Positions 7,694-13,961 of a stretch of DNA of 16,406 bases are shown here, piece by piece. Source of the stretch: an uncultured Lautropia sp. (GTDB lineage Bacteria; Pseudomonadota; Gammaproteobacteria; Burkholderiales; Burkholderiaceae_E); NCBI GenBank assembly GCA_938046755.1, contig CALIXC010000025.1, forward strand, positions 1-16,406. Direction: 5' to 3'. Position numbers and translations under genes: made by a program. The notes under the pieces are model-generated. The model was not told the DNA's origin and ran no database searches. It saw only the letters and a program-made list of their open reading frames with translations. Within the stretch, counting starts at the first letter, position 1; each line of letters starts with the position of its first letter.

Positions 7694-8812
7694 TCAGGCC
7701 GCGGTCTTTTCCGAGTTCGCTGCTTTCTCTTCTGCAGCAGGCGCAGGGCTGGCCGACGCGGGTTGGCCATCTTTCCTCACGGGGTTCGGGTACTCCGCCA
7801 CTGTGTAGTGGATATCCGCGTTGTCGACGTGGTGCGGGTAGAAGAACGGCACACCGATCAGGAAGCCCGAGCTGCGGGCTGCCGTGCCCGCCAGATCCTG
7901 CAGGAAGCTCACGCCGGGGCGGCGAATGTTCTTGGCCACGATGTAGCCGATGAACAGCAGAAGCCACCAGGGGCTCACGAAGATCGCCAGTAGCAGAGAC
8001 AGTGCGAACACCGCCGTGGGACGCTGGTGCGAGATGAGCAGCGGCCAGTAGTGGCGGTTCATCCAGTGGCGGCGGAACACCACACCCGGGTAGCACATGC
8101 TGCCGTCGATCAGCATGCGGCCCAGCCGGTGCCACTGGAAGTAGTCCACCGTGTGGTGTGTGGCCATGACCGTGGCATAACCATAGATGCCGTAGCCCGC
8201 CTTGCACAGCCGCAGGCCCAGCTCCTGGTCCTCGTTGACGCGCATCTCGGTCATGAAGCCGCCGACCTTCTCGAAGGCCTCACGACGGATGAGCGAGATG
8301 CCACCCAGTTCCACCCGGTAACCGTCGGCACGCACCTTGTAGCGGTCCGGGCCGTCGGTCAGGAACTTGCCGGTCGGTGAATAGAACTTCTCGGGCAGCT
8401 GCCCGGAGGTGACGTTGTGGTGCGGCAGGCCATCGGGGCCGAGTGCGACCTTCAGGAAATCGGGGCCGATCTCCATGTCACCGTCGATGAAGAAGAAAGC
8501 GTCACCCTTGGCCACGGCTGTACCCGCGTTGCGAGCAATGGCGGCATTGGTGTGGCCGGACAAATGGACGATAGTCACGTCCTTGCCGAGGCGTTCGCGG
8601 ACACGCTCCGGCGTGCCGTCTGTGGACTTTGAATCGACGAAGACAACCTCATAGCGATCCAGGCCGGCAGCCTTGGTGGCTGCCTGGACACTGTTCAGGC
8701 ACATGTCGATCGTTTCGATCTGATTGCGGGAGATGATGATGATGGAGAGCAGAGTCGTCTCCTGTACGAGTCTGGGGTTCGGGCAGGACATGGCAGCAAA
8801 TGTTGCGTTCAT
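7694..8812 (-). CDS. Glycosyltransferase family 2, membrane-associated
   Basis: A GT-A glycosyltransferase of 372 aa from ATG 8812. LSIIIISRN (22-30) opens the nucleotide-binding fold. VVFVDSKSTDGT (57-67) holds the nucleotide-contacting Asp60. FFFIDGDMEIG contains the metal-binding DGD at 110-112. NEDQELGLRL (193-202) carries the acidic residues expected of the catalytic base. Near 266-294 a strongly hydrophobic segment, likely one or two membrane passes, anchors it to the inner membrane. The final ~25 residues are Ala/Glu/Lys-rich and look disordered. It should add one sugar from a nucleotide-sugar donor to the lipid-linked repeat unit; donor and acceptor are unknown. GTG 8839 and ATG 8791 are alternative starts, and no start has a strong ribosome site. 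The gene faces the flippase gene tail to tail. Confidence 0.85.
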   Translation of the reverse strand: MNATFAAMSCPNPRLVQETTLLSIIIISRNQIETIDMCLNSVQAATKAAGLDRYEVVFVDSKSTDGTPERVRERLGKDVTIVHLSGHTNAAIARNAGTAVAKGDAFFFIDGDMEIGPDFLKVALGPDGLPHHNVTSGQLPEKFYSPTGKFLTDGPDRYKVRADGYRVELGGISLIRREAFEKVGGFMTEMRVNEDQELGLRLCKAGYGIYGYATVMATHHTVDYFQWHRLGRMLIDGSMCYPGVVFRRHWMNRHYWPLLISHQRPTAVFALSLLLAIFVSPWWLLLFIGYIVAKNIRRPGVSFLQDLAGTAARSSGFLIGVPFFYPHHVDNADIHYTVAEYPNPVRKDGQPASASPAPAAEEKAANSEKTAA

Positions 8813-9143
8813 GCAACTCTGCTGCCCGATGTCTCTCACTCAAAGCATATCGATGATACTACCGACACCCGTGACAATACGGTAAAACAATGCCTCATGT
8901 CTGTGTGAGGCCGGTTTGCCCCGATGAACGGTTGGCACCAGGGCAACGGGTGATGCAGCCAGTTGACGTTTTTTACCGGTGTTTGCCGGTTGTGTGTCAC
9001 TTTGCGACGGCATGAGCGGCTGGCATTCCTGCCGCATGGACCATCTTGCCGTACTCTGCCGGAGCAACGGCGCAACCCGTACTTTCCCTGCTTGCATTCG
9101 GGATGCGGCCTGTTCAAGGGCTGCCTGAGGAAGCTCTCTGCTG
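8813..9143 (-). other. Intergenic region between the two minus-strand glycosyltransferases
   Basis: About 330 bp separate the GT14-like gene from the GT2 gene, long enough for a terminator and a promoter. A perfect 6-bp inverted repeat GCCTCA/TGAGGC (8892-8911, 8-nt loop) is followed on the minus strand by ATTGTTTT and may be a weak terminator. A poor sigma-70 match, CAGACA-18 bp-TATTGT (8903-8874), overlaps it. Short frames across this region show no family features. Confidence 0.4.
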
Positions 9144-10187
9144 TCAGGCGGCTGCCACGGCACGGGCCGGGATAGCCGGCACCGGCATGTCGTCCTCCGG
9201 TGGGACGACCTGTTCCGGAGTCAGGCCCACCAGCTCGGTCAGCACGCGACGGCGGATGGGCGTGTGGATGTCGTCCGGGAACTTGCGGCCGAAGAAGGCC
9301 GGTGATTTCCGCAGGAACTCGAAGTCGGCATCGGTAAGCCAGGCCGGGTTGGCCTCGATGAAGGTGACGATGCAGTGGTTCATCGGGCCGGACTTGAATC
9401 CCTTCTTCTTCACGCCCTGCATGATCATCGACGGGATCAGGAACTCGTCGGCGATGCGAAGCTTGGGGAAGTGTGTCTGGATGTCCTTCTGCCCGAAGCG
9501 CTCCAGCATCCAGCCCACGACCTCACGCCGGGCGCCGAACCAGGTCGAACCGTAGAAGGGCGGGAAGTCCTTCGTGAACACATGGCCGCCCAGCGTGGGG
9601 TTCACCAGCAGGCGCGTGACGAAACGTGCCAGCCGTGCCACCGGACGCAGCTTGCCGTTGGCATCGAGGTTGCCGCCGGTACGCAGCTGCACGCCGGCCA
9701 CGTCGCGCCGTTCGGGCGTATTGTTGAAATACAGCACCATCATCCGGCGCAGCAGCCGGTGGCGGAAGCTCTCCTCGCCGGCAAAGCCGCGGTACGACAC
9801 CGACATCAGCGCATCGTCGTCGGCCAGCATGTCGATCCAGGCGAAGTCCACGTCCGTCTTGCCCGAGGCCACATGCTCTTCCAGGGCCTTCACCGGTTTG
9901 ATCGGCAGGCAGGTCGGGCTCAGGATCTGGAGATAGTCGAATTCCAGGTTCTCATAGGCATAGCGCATGGCATGGAAGATGCCTTCCGAGAAGCCCCAGA
10001 TGGCCCAGCCAGTCCGTTTCGGCTCGGGCACGAAGCGCACGTTGGGCTCGTCCACCGAGAACTCGGGGGTCTGGCTGAAGTCGTGGTGCACCACCACCGT
10101 GTGGGGGGCGAGAGCCCGCGCCAGCTGTGCCACCGACTCGGGGCTGTGGATGGCCGACATCACGACAAAAATGATCTTGGGTTTCAT
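9144..10187 (-). CDS. GT14-like glycosyltransferase (core-2/I-branching enzyme type)
   Basis: The 347-aa product has the layout of GT14 enzymes, best known as animal beta-1,6-N-acetylglucosaminyltransferases and peptide O-xylosyltransferases. Seen in order: an N-terminal strand KIIFVVM, VVVHHD (31-36), a WAIWGFSEGIFHAM segment (61-74), YLQILSPTCLPIKP (85-98), which corresponds to the family's YxxLSGxDxPL motif, YGSTWFGARREVVGWM (212-227), which corresponds to the GSxWxxLxRxxV motif, and ADEFLIPSM (246-254), which corresponds to the PDExFxxT motif with the catalytic-type acidic pair Asp247-Glu248. No signal peptide or membrane segment is visible, so it probably acts on the cytoplasmic face of the inner membrane. 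The C-terminus is Pro/Ala-rich and ends AVAAA. It is divergent from the GT operon starting at 10631. The fold call is fairly firm; donor and linkage are not known. Confidence 0.75.
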   Translation of the reverse strand: MKPKIIFVVMSAIHSPESVAQLARALAPHTVVVHHDFSQTPEFSVDEPNVRFVPEPKRTGWAIWGFSEGIFHAMRYAYENLEFDYLQILSPTCLPIKPVKALEEHVASGKTDVDFAWIDMLADDDALMSVSYRGFAGEESFRHRLLRRMMVLYFNNTPERRDVAGVQLRTGGNLDANGKLRPVARLARFVTRLLVNPTLGGHVFTKDFPPFYGSTWFGARREVVGWMLERFGQKDIQTHFPKLRIADEFLIPSMIMQGVKKKGFKSGPMNHCIVTFIEANPAWLTDADFEFLRKSPAFFGRKFPDDIHTPIRRRVLTELVGLTPEQVVPPEDDMPVPAIPARAVAAA

Positions 10188-10630
10188 GGCTGCTGCAAGA
10201 ACTGCTCAATGAGGGTCATCGGGATTGCCGCCCGGGGCCGGCTGTTGGTCCTGCCGTCCTGTCCGGTCATCACGCTCCCGTCGTCGGGTAAGTCCGACTT
10301 CCGGCCTATGCTACCGGCCGGCAGGGCTGGACGCCGAGATCGCTCCCGGCGGTAACGGTCCTGAAACAGAATTTGCGATTGATCATGACTGGGCGACGCG
10401 GATTGTCAGGGAAAAAGGCCGTCAATGCGTTGATTTTGTTGGCGCTCATCCCAAATTCCACAAAACGTGCGGCAAGAACGTTACGTTGTCATCTTGCAAC
10501 GGTCATGCCGCCGCCCAGAGGGCCGCTCCGACGGACGGACCAGCGCTGGTGCCGGAATGGTGTCTCCCGAGGGCTAAACGCGCACTACTGCACTGCGTAA
10601 CCTGGGGTGCACCTATAGAATGGCTGCCTC
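10188..10630. other. Divergent intergenic region between GT14-like and GT4 genes
   Basis: This 443-bp spacer should hold promoters for both directions, but no strong sigma-70 pair is seen. Notable elements are GTCGG/CCGAC (10283-10298), an imperfect operator-like repeat GTTGTC...GCAAC (10485-10500), and TAGAAT (10616-10621), a 5/6 match to a -10 box only 9 nt before the GT4 start codon and without a good -35. No gene is supported here. Confidence 0.45.
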
Positions 10631-11860
10631 ATGAAAACCACCCCCCCCCGCCTTCTTTCCCTGAACTCCTACCACTATCGCCGTGGTGGGTCCGACGTCG
10701 TCTACCTAGAGCATGACGCACTCTTCCAAGAACTCGGCTGGGAAACCGCCGTCATGTCCATGCACCACCCGAAGAACATGCCCTCGCGTTGGAGCGAGTA
10801 CTTCGTGGAGGAGCTGGAGTTCGGCAACGCGCACGGTATCAAGGACAAGCTCGTCAAGGCGTCCAAGGCCATCTATTCCTTCGAGGCGCAGGACAAGCTG
10901 CGCAAGCTGCTCAAGGTCTTCCCGGCTGACGTGGCGCACCTGCACTGTATCTACCACCACCTCTCGCCCTCGGTGCTGCCCGTACTGCACGAGGCCGGCA
11001 TCCCCTCGGTCCTCACCGCGCACGACCTGAAGATCGCCTGCCCGGCCTACAAGATGCTCAACAGCACTGGTGTCTGCGAGCGCTGCAAGGACGGCTCGGT
11101 CGTCAACGTGCTGCGCCATCGCTGCGTGCGCAACTCGCTCGGCGCCAGCGCCATCGTCATGCTCGAGTCGGGCCTGAGCCGCACCATGAACACCTGGCAG
11201 AAGTACCTGGGGCGTGTGGTCGCGCCCTCGCACTTCTACCGCAACAAGCTCATCGAATGGGGATGGCCTGAGTGGCAGGTCACCTACGTTCCCAACTACG
11301 TCGACGTCAACGCCTTCACACCCTCCTACGAGCCGGGTGACTATGTGCTGTTTGCCGGTCGCCTGGCACCCGAGAAGGGCGTGGCCACCCTGGCCAGGGC
11401 TGCTGCCCAGGCAGGCGTCAAGCTGCGCGTGGCCGGCACAGGCCCCCTGGAAGAAGAACTCAAGGCCATGCCGGGCGCAGACCGGATCGAATGGCTGGGC
11501 TTCTGTTCGGGGGATGCCCTCTGGAATCAGATCAAGGGCGCGCGGGCGCTGGTGCTGCCCAGCGAGTGGTACGAGAACGCCCCGATGAGCGTGCTCGAGG
11601 CCTTTGCTAGCGGCAAGCCCGTCGTCGGTGCCGACATCGGCGGCATCCCCGAGATGATCACCCCCGAGATCGGCTGGGTCTTTCCCAGCGGCGATGTCGA
11701 TGCCCTGGCCGGCGTGCTGGCCGACGTCTTTGCCCGTTCCGATGCCGACATCGCCGAAATGGGACGTAAGGCCCGCGTTCATTGCGCCACCCATTTCAAC
11801 CGCACGCGGTATATTGAAGGCATTGAAACCGTCTATCGAGAGCTGGGAGTCAAGTTTTGA
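10631..11860 (+). CDS. Glycosyltransferase family 4 (GT-B fold)
   Basis: The 409-aa product is a retaining GT-B enzyme. The N-terminal acceptor half has the glycine-rich start YHYRRGGSDVVYLEH (14-28) and TAHDLKIACPAY (129-140). The C-terminal donor half begins YVLFAGRLAPEKG (238-250), with Arg244 and Lys249 as likely phosphate contacts. It also carries the EX7E motif ENAPMSVLE (Glu315 and Glu323), followed by FASGKPVVGADIGGIPE. Four Cys (137, 149, 152, 165) lie in an insertion where a subset of GT4 enzymes has a similar Cys cluster, possibly a metal site. It should add a sugar to the repeat unit in the cytoplasm. It is first in a three-gene operon with the genes at 11857 and 13005. ATG 10631 is the first start after an in-frame stop at 10616; no Shine-Dalgarno is present. 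Confidence 0.9.
   Translation: MKTTPPRLLSLNSYHYRRGGSDVVYLEHDALFQELGWETAVMSMHHPKNMPSRWSEYFVEELEFGNAHGIKDKLVKASKAIYSFEAQDKLRKLLKVFPADVAHLHCIYHHLSPSVLPVLHEAGIPSVLTAHDLKIACPAYKMLNSTGVCERCKDGSVVNVLRHRCVRNSLGASAIVMLESGLSRTMNTWQKYLGRVVAPSHFYRNKLIEWGWPEWQVTYVPNYVDVNAFTPSYEPGDYVLFAGRLAPEKGVATLARAAAQAGVKLRVAGTGPLEEELKAMPGADRIEWLGFCSGDALWNQIKGARALVLPSEWYENAPMSVLEAFASGKPVVGADIGGIPEMITPEIGWVFPSGDVDALAGVLADVFARSDADIAEMGRKARVHCATHFNRTRYIEGIETVYRELGVKF
11845..11860 (+). promoter_or_regulatory. Ribosome binding site and TTG start overlapping the upstream stop
   Basis: GGGAG (11845-11849) lies inside the last codons of the first GT4 gene, 7 nt before TTG 11857. The start and stop codons share the bases TTGA (11857-11860). 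This spacing decides the start of the DUF1972 gene and implies translational coupling. Confidence 0.7.
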
Positions 11861-13008
11861 GCAACGTGCCCAACACTGCGGCCGCGTCTTCGGCCGTGTC
11901 CGCCCATTCCGCGCCTGCGCTTCGCATCCTCGGCATCCGTGGCGTGCCGGCAGCGCATGGCGGGTTCGAGACCTTTGCCGAATACCTGGCGCTCTACCTG
12001 GTGAAGAAGGGCTGGAAGGTCACCGTCTACTGCCAGATCGACGGTACCGGCCCCATCACCGAAGACACCTGGGAAGGTGTTCACCGCATCAACATCCCCG
12101 TCGACCGCGCTGGCCCGGCCGGCACCATCCAGTTCGACTGGATCGCTACCCGCCACGCCCAGAAAGCCGCTGAGCCCTGCCTCACGCTCGGCTACAACAC
12201 CGCCATCTTCTGCACGCTGCTGCGCATGGCACGCCTGCCCAACGTCATCAACATGGACGGCATCGAGTGGCAGCGCGCCAAGTGGGGCGCGGGTCCCAAG
12301 GCCTGGTTCTATCTGAACGAATGGGCCGGCGCCTGGCTGGGCAACCACCTGGTGGCAGATCACCCCGAGATCAAGGTCCACCTGTCCCGGCGTACCAGCC
12401 CCGAGCGCATCACCGTCATTCCCTATGGCGCCGAGGACATTCGTTCGGCCGACACCGCCCCGGTGACGGCCCTGGGCCTGGAGCCCGGCCGCTATCTCAG
12501 CGTCATCGCCCGGGCTGAACCCGAGAACTCGCTGCTGGAAATCGTCGAGGGCTTCTCGCGCAAACCGCGCGGCATGAAGCTGGCCGTGCTGGGCAAGTAT
12601 GAAGACAGCAATGCCTATCATCAGGCCGTCAAGGCAGCAGCCGGCAACGAAGTGATGTTCCTGGGAGCCATCTACGACAAGAAGGTAGTTCAGGCGTTGC
12701 GTTTCCATTCCGCGGCCTACGTGCACGGTCACCAGGTGGGCGGCACCAACCCGTCGCTGGTCGAAGCGCTGGGTGCCGGCAATGCCGTCATCGCCCACGA
12801 CAACCGCTTCAACCGCTGGGTGGCAGGCCCCGGTGCCGCCTTCTTCGACGGCGCAGCCGGCTTTGCCACGCAGCTCGACGCCATCCTGGCCGATCCGACC
12901 CGTCTCGACAGCATGCGCCAAGCCTCGCGCGAGCGCTTCCTGGCCGAGTTCCAGTGGGAGAAGATCTTCTCGGAATATGAGACCCTGCTTCTGAAGTATC
13001 AGAAGTGA
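11857..13008 (+). CDS. Glycosyltransferase with DUF1972 domain (rhamnosyltransferase-like, GT4)
   Basis: The 383-aa product carries the N-terminal signature of DUF1972 glycosyltransferases: LGIRGVPAAHGGFETFAEYL (25-44), LGYNTAIFC (111-119) and INMDGIEWQRAKW (131-143). The donor half follows, with RYLSVIARAEPEN (212-224) and GHQVGGTNPSLVEALGAGN (291-309), where Glu303 matches the second Glu of the EX7E motif. Characterised members of this group include capsule and O-antigen rhamnosyltransferases (WchF type), so a rhamnose or similar deoxysugar donor is plausible but unproven. The start is TTG 11857, overlapping the previous stop codon (TTGA). GGGAG at 11845-11849 sits 7 nt before it, which favours TTG over the in-frame GTG 11866. 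It is translationally coupled to both neighbours. Confidence 0.88.
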   Translation: MSNVPNTAAASSAVSAHSAPALRILGIRGVPAAHGGFETFAEYLALYLVKKGWKVTVYCQIDGTGPITEDTWEGVHRINIPVDRAGPAGTIQFDWIATRHAQKAAEPCLTLGYNTAIFCTLLRMARLPNVINMDGIEWQRAKWGAGPKAWFYLNEWAGAWLGNHLVADHPEIKVHLSRRTSPERITVIPYGAEDIRSADTAPVTALGLEPGRYLSVIARAEPENSLLEIVEGFSRKPRGMKLAVLGKYEDSNAYHQAVKAAAGNEVMFLGAIYDKKVVQALRFHSAAYVHGHQVGGTNPSLVEALGAGNAVIAHDNRFNRWVAGPGAAFFDGAAGFATQLDAILADPTRLDSMRQASRERFLAEFQWEKIFSEYETLLLKYQK

Positions 13009-13724
13009 CAGGACAGGGAGGCGGACCGTTCCAGGGCATCCGGGCCATCACGCTGGACCTGGACGATACGCTGTGGCCGGTGCTGCCCGTGTTGGCCCAG
13101 GCCGAGCGTGAGCTGGTCGAGTGGCTCACGCTTCGCGCGCCTCGGACGGCGCAGACGCTCGCTGCAGGCCGCAGCGTGCTGGAACTCAAGTCCCGCTACC
13201 CTGAACATGCCCATGACATGAGCTGGCTGCGACGCCGGCTCCTGCATGATCTGCTCACCGAGCGCCACGAAGACCCGGCGCTTGCCGAGCCGGCCTTTGC
13301 CGTCTTTCTGGAAGCACGACAGCGGGTGACACCCTGGCCCGAAGTGGAAGGCATCCTGGCTTCCTGGGCCAGCCGCTACCGCATTGCCGCTATCACCAAT
13401 GGCAATGCCGATGTCCATCGCACCCCACTGGGCCGATATTTCAGCGCCAGCATCAGCGCGCCCGCCTTCGGCGCAGCCAAGCCCGACCCCCGCATCTTTC
13501 ATGCCGCCTGCGATGCCCTGGGTGTCGAGCCGGGGGCAACCCTGCATATTGGCGACGACCTGGAGCTGGACGTGCTGGCGGCCCGTCGGGCAGGGTTGCA
13601 TGCTGCCTGGCTGCTCAGACCCGAGCTTGGTCGCCAAGGTGTTGTAAGAAACACAGAAGGGTCGGCGATTTTACAGCCTTGCTTTTTTAGTTTGTTGTCA
13701 GTAGACAACGTTGTGCAACGATAG
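13005..13724 (+). CDS. HAD-superfamily hydrolase (HAD-IA, probable small-molecule phosphatase)
   Basis: The 239-aa product has all four HAD motifs. Motif I is ITLDLDDTLW, with nucleophile Asp18 and general acid Asp20. Motif II is AAITNGN, with Thr131. Motif III is the Lys in AAKPDPR (Lys159). Motif IV is HIGDDLELD, with Asp184, Asp185 and Asp189. An alpha-helical C1 cap lies between motifs I and II. Members act on sugar phosphates, nucleotides and similar substrates; in a glycosyltransferase operon a sugar-phosphate phosphatase or housecleaning role is plausible. The start is GTG 13005, sharing GTGA with the stop of the DUF1972 gene. The last ~30 residues (from about 208) do not look like a normal HAD end and are encoded by AT-richer DNA that also contains the candidate promoter and palindromes of the next gene, as if the frame had run on into intergenic sequence. 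Confidence 0.85.
   Translation: MTGQGGGPFQGIRAITLDLDDTLWPVLPVLAQAERELVEWLTLRAPRTAQTLAAGRSVLELKSRYPEHAHDMSWLRRRLLHDLLTERHEDPALAEPAFAVFLEARQRVTPWPEVEGILASWASRYRIAAITNGNADVHRTPLGRYFSASISAPAFGAAKPDPRIFHAACDALGVEPGATLHIGDDLELDVLAARRAGLHAAWLLRPELGRQGVVRNTEGSAILQPCFFSLLSVDNVVQR
13694..13720. promoter_or_regulatory. Overlapping palindromes GTTGTC-AGTA-GACAAC and CGTTG-TG-CAACG (candidate operator)
   Basis: GTTGTC (13694-13699) and GACAAC (13704-13709) form a perfect inverted repeat. It runs directly into a second one, CGTTG (13709-13713) and CAACG (13716-13720); the junction also reads as the palindrome ACAACGTTGT. The block covers the -35 hexamer and most of the spacer of the candidate GMC promoter, a good position for a repressor. 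The GTTGT/ACAAC arms match those of the palindrome at 3685-3697. Confidence 0.45.
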
Positions 13725-13730
13725 TACGAT
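13702..13730 (+). promoter_or_regulatory. Candidate distal sigma-70 promoter (P1) of the GMC oxidoreductase gene
   Basis: TAGACA (13702-13707; 5/6) and TACGAT (13725-13730; 4/6) are separated by exactly 17 bp. The transcript would start near 13737, leaving a leader of about 225 nt. The leader would begin with a CGTAATG/CATTACG inverted repeat (13735-13741 and 13760-13766). The promoter lies over the 3' end of the HAD gene. Confidence 0.4.
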
Positions 13731-13813
13731 TCGGCGTAATGTCTTGTTTTGGTCGTGTGCATTACGTCAAGGTTTGAAGCAAAGTCGGCATCGCGTTACA
13801 AGGCGCCGGGGCT

Positions 13814-13819
13814 TATACT
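13814..13819 (+). promoter_or_regulatory. Candidate proximal -10 box (P2) of the GMC oxidoreductase gene
   Basis: TATACT matches 5/6 of the -10 consensus, but no good -35 lies 16-18 bp upstream, so an activator would probably be needed. A start near 13826 would give a 135-nt leader that contains the whole structured region at 13846-13924. Confidence 0.35.
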
Positions 13820-13845
13820 GCAAAAAACTGCCAAAACAGTCCAAG

Positions 13846-13955
13846 AGTGCCTGACATTCGCGCCAGACGCGCGCCGCCCCTCATCCAGAGGATGACAGAC
13901 ATTTTCCTTTCAATGTCAGGTGCTTGCCTTCGCAACACTGCGTCCCCAGAAGGAA
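13846..13955 (+). promoter_or_regulatory. Structured 5' leader: possible three-way junction with a competing helix and anti-Shine-Dalgarno
   Basis: A closing helix pairs CCTGACATT (13850-13858) with AATGTCAGG (13912-13920), nine Watson-Crick pairs, and extends outward with G-U and A-U pairs to 13846/13924. Inside it are two perfect hairpins: CGCGC/GCGCG with a 5-nt loop (13859-13873) and TCATCC/GGATGA with a 3-nt loop (13881-13895). GACATT (13898-13903) can instead pair with AATGTC (13912-13917), competing with the closing helix. TTCCTT (13904-13909) is complementary to the ribosome site AAGGAA (13950-13955). I do not recognise a known riboswitch class. Pairings are read directly; switching is inference. 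Confidence 0.4.
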
Positions 13956-13961
13956 CCATCC

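Noticed and set aside
8836..9163. Small minus-strand frames between the GT14-like and GT2 genes
   Set aside because: No ribosome site, no recognisable domain, and two frames compete over the same bases; better treated as intergenic.
10485..10521. Promoter at the GTTGTC...GCAAC repeat, by analogy with the GMC and lipoprotein promoters
   Set aside because: No -10-like hexamer lies 16-18 bp downstream of the right arm, so only the repeat itself is reported.
10706..11794. 362-codon minus-strand frame opposite the first GT4 gene
   Set aside because: Antisense shadow; the plus-strand frame has the complete GT4 motifs.
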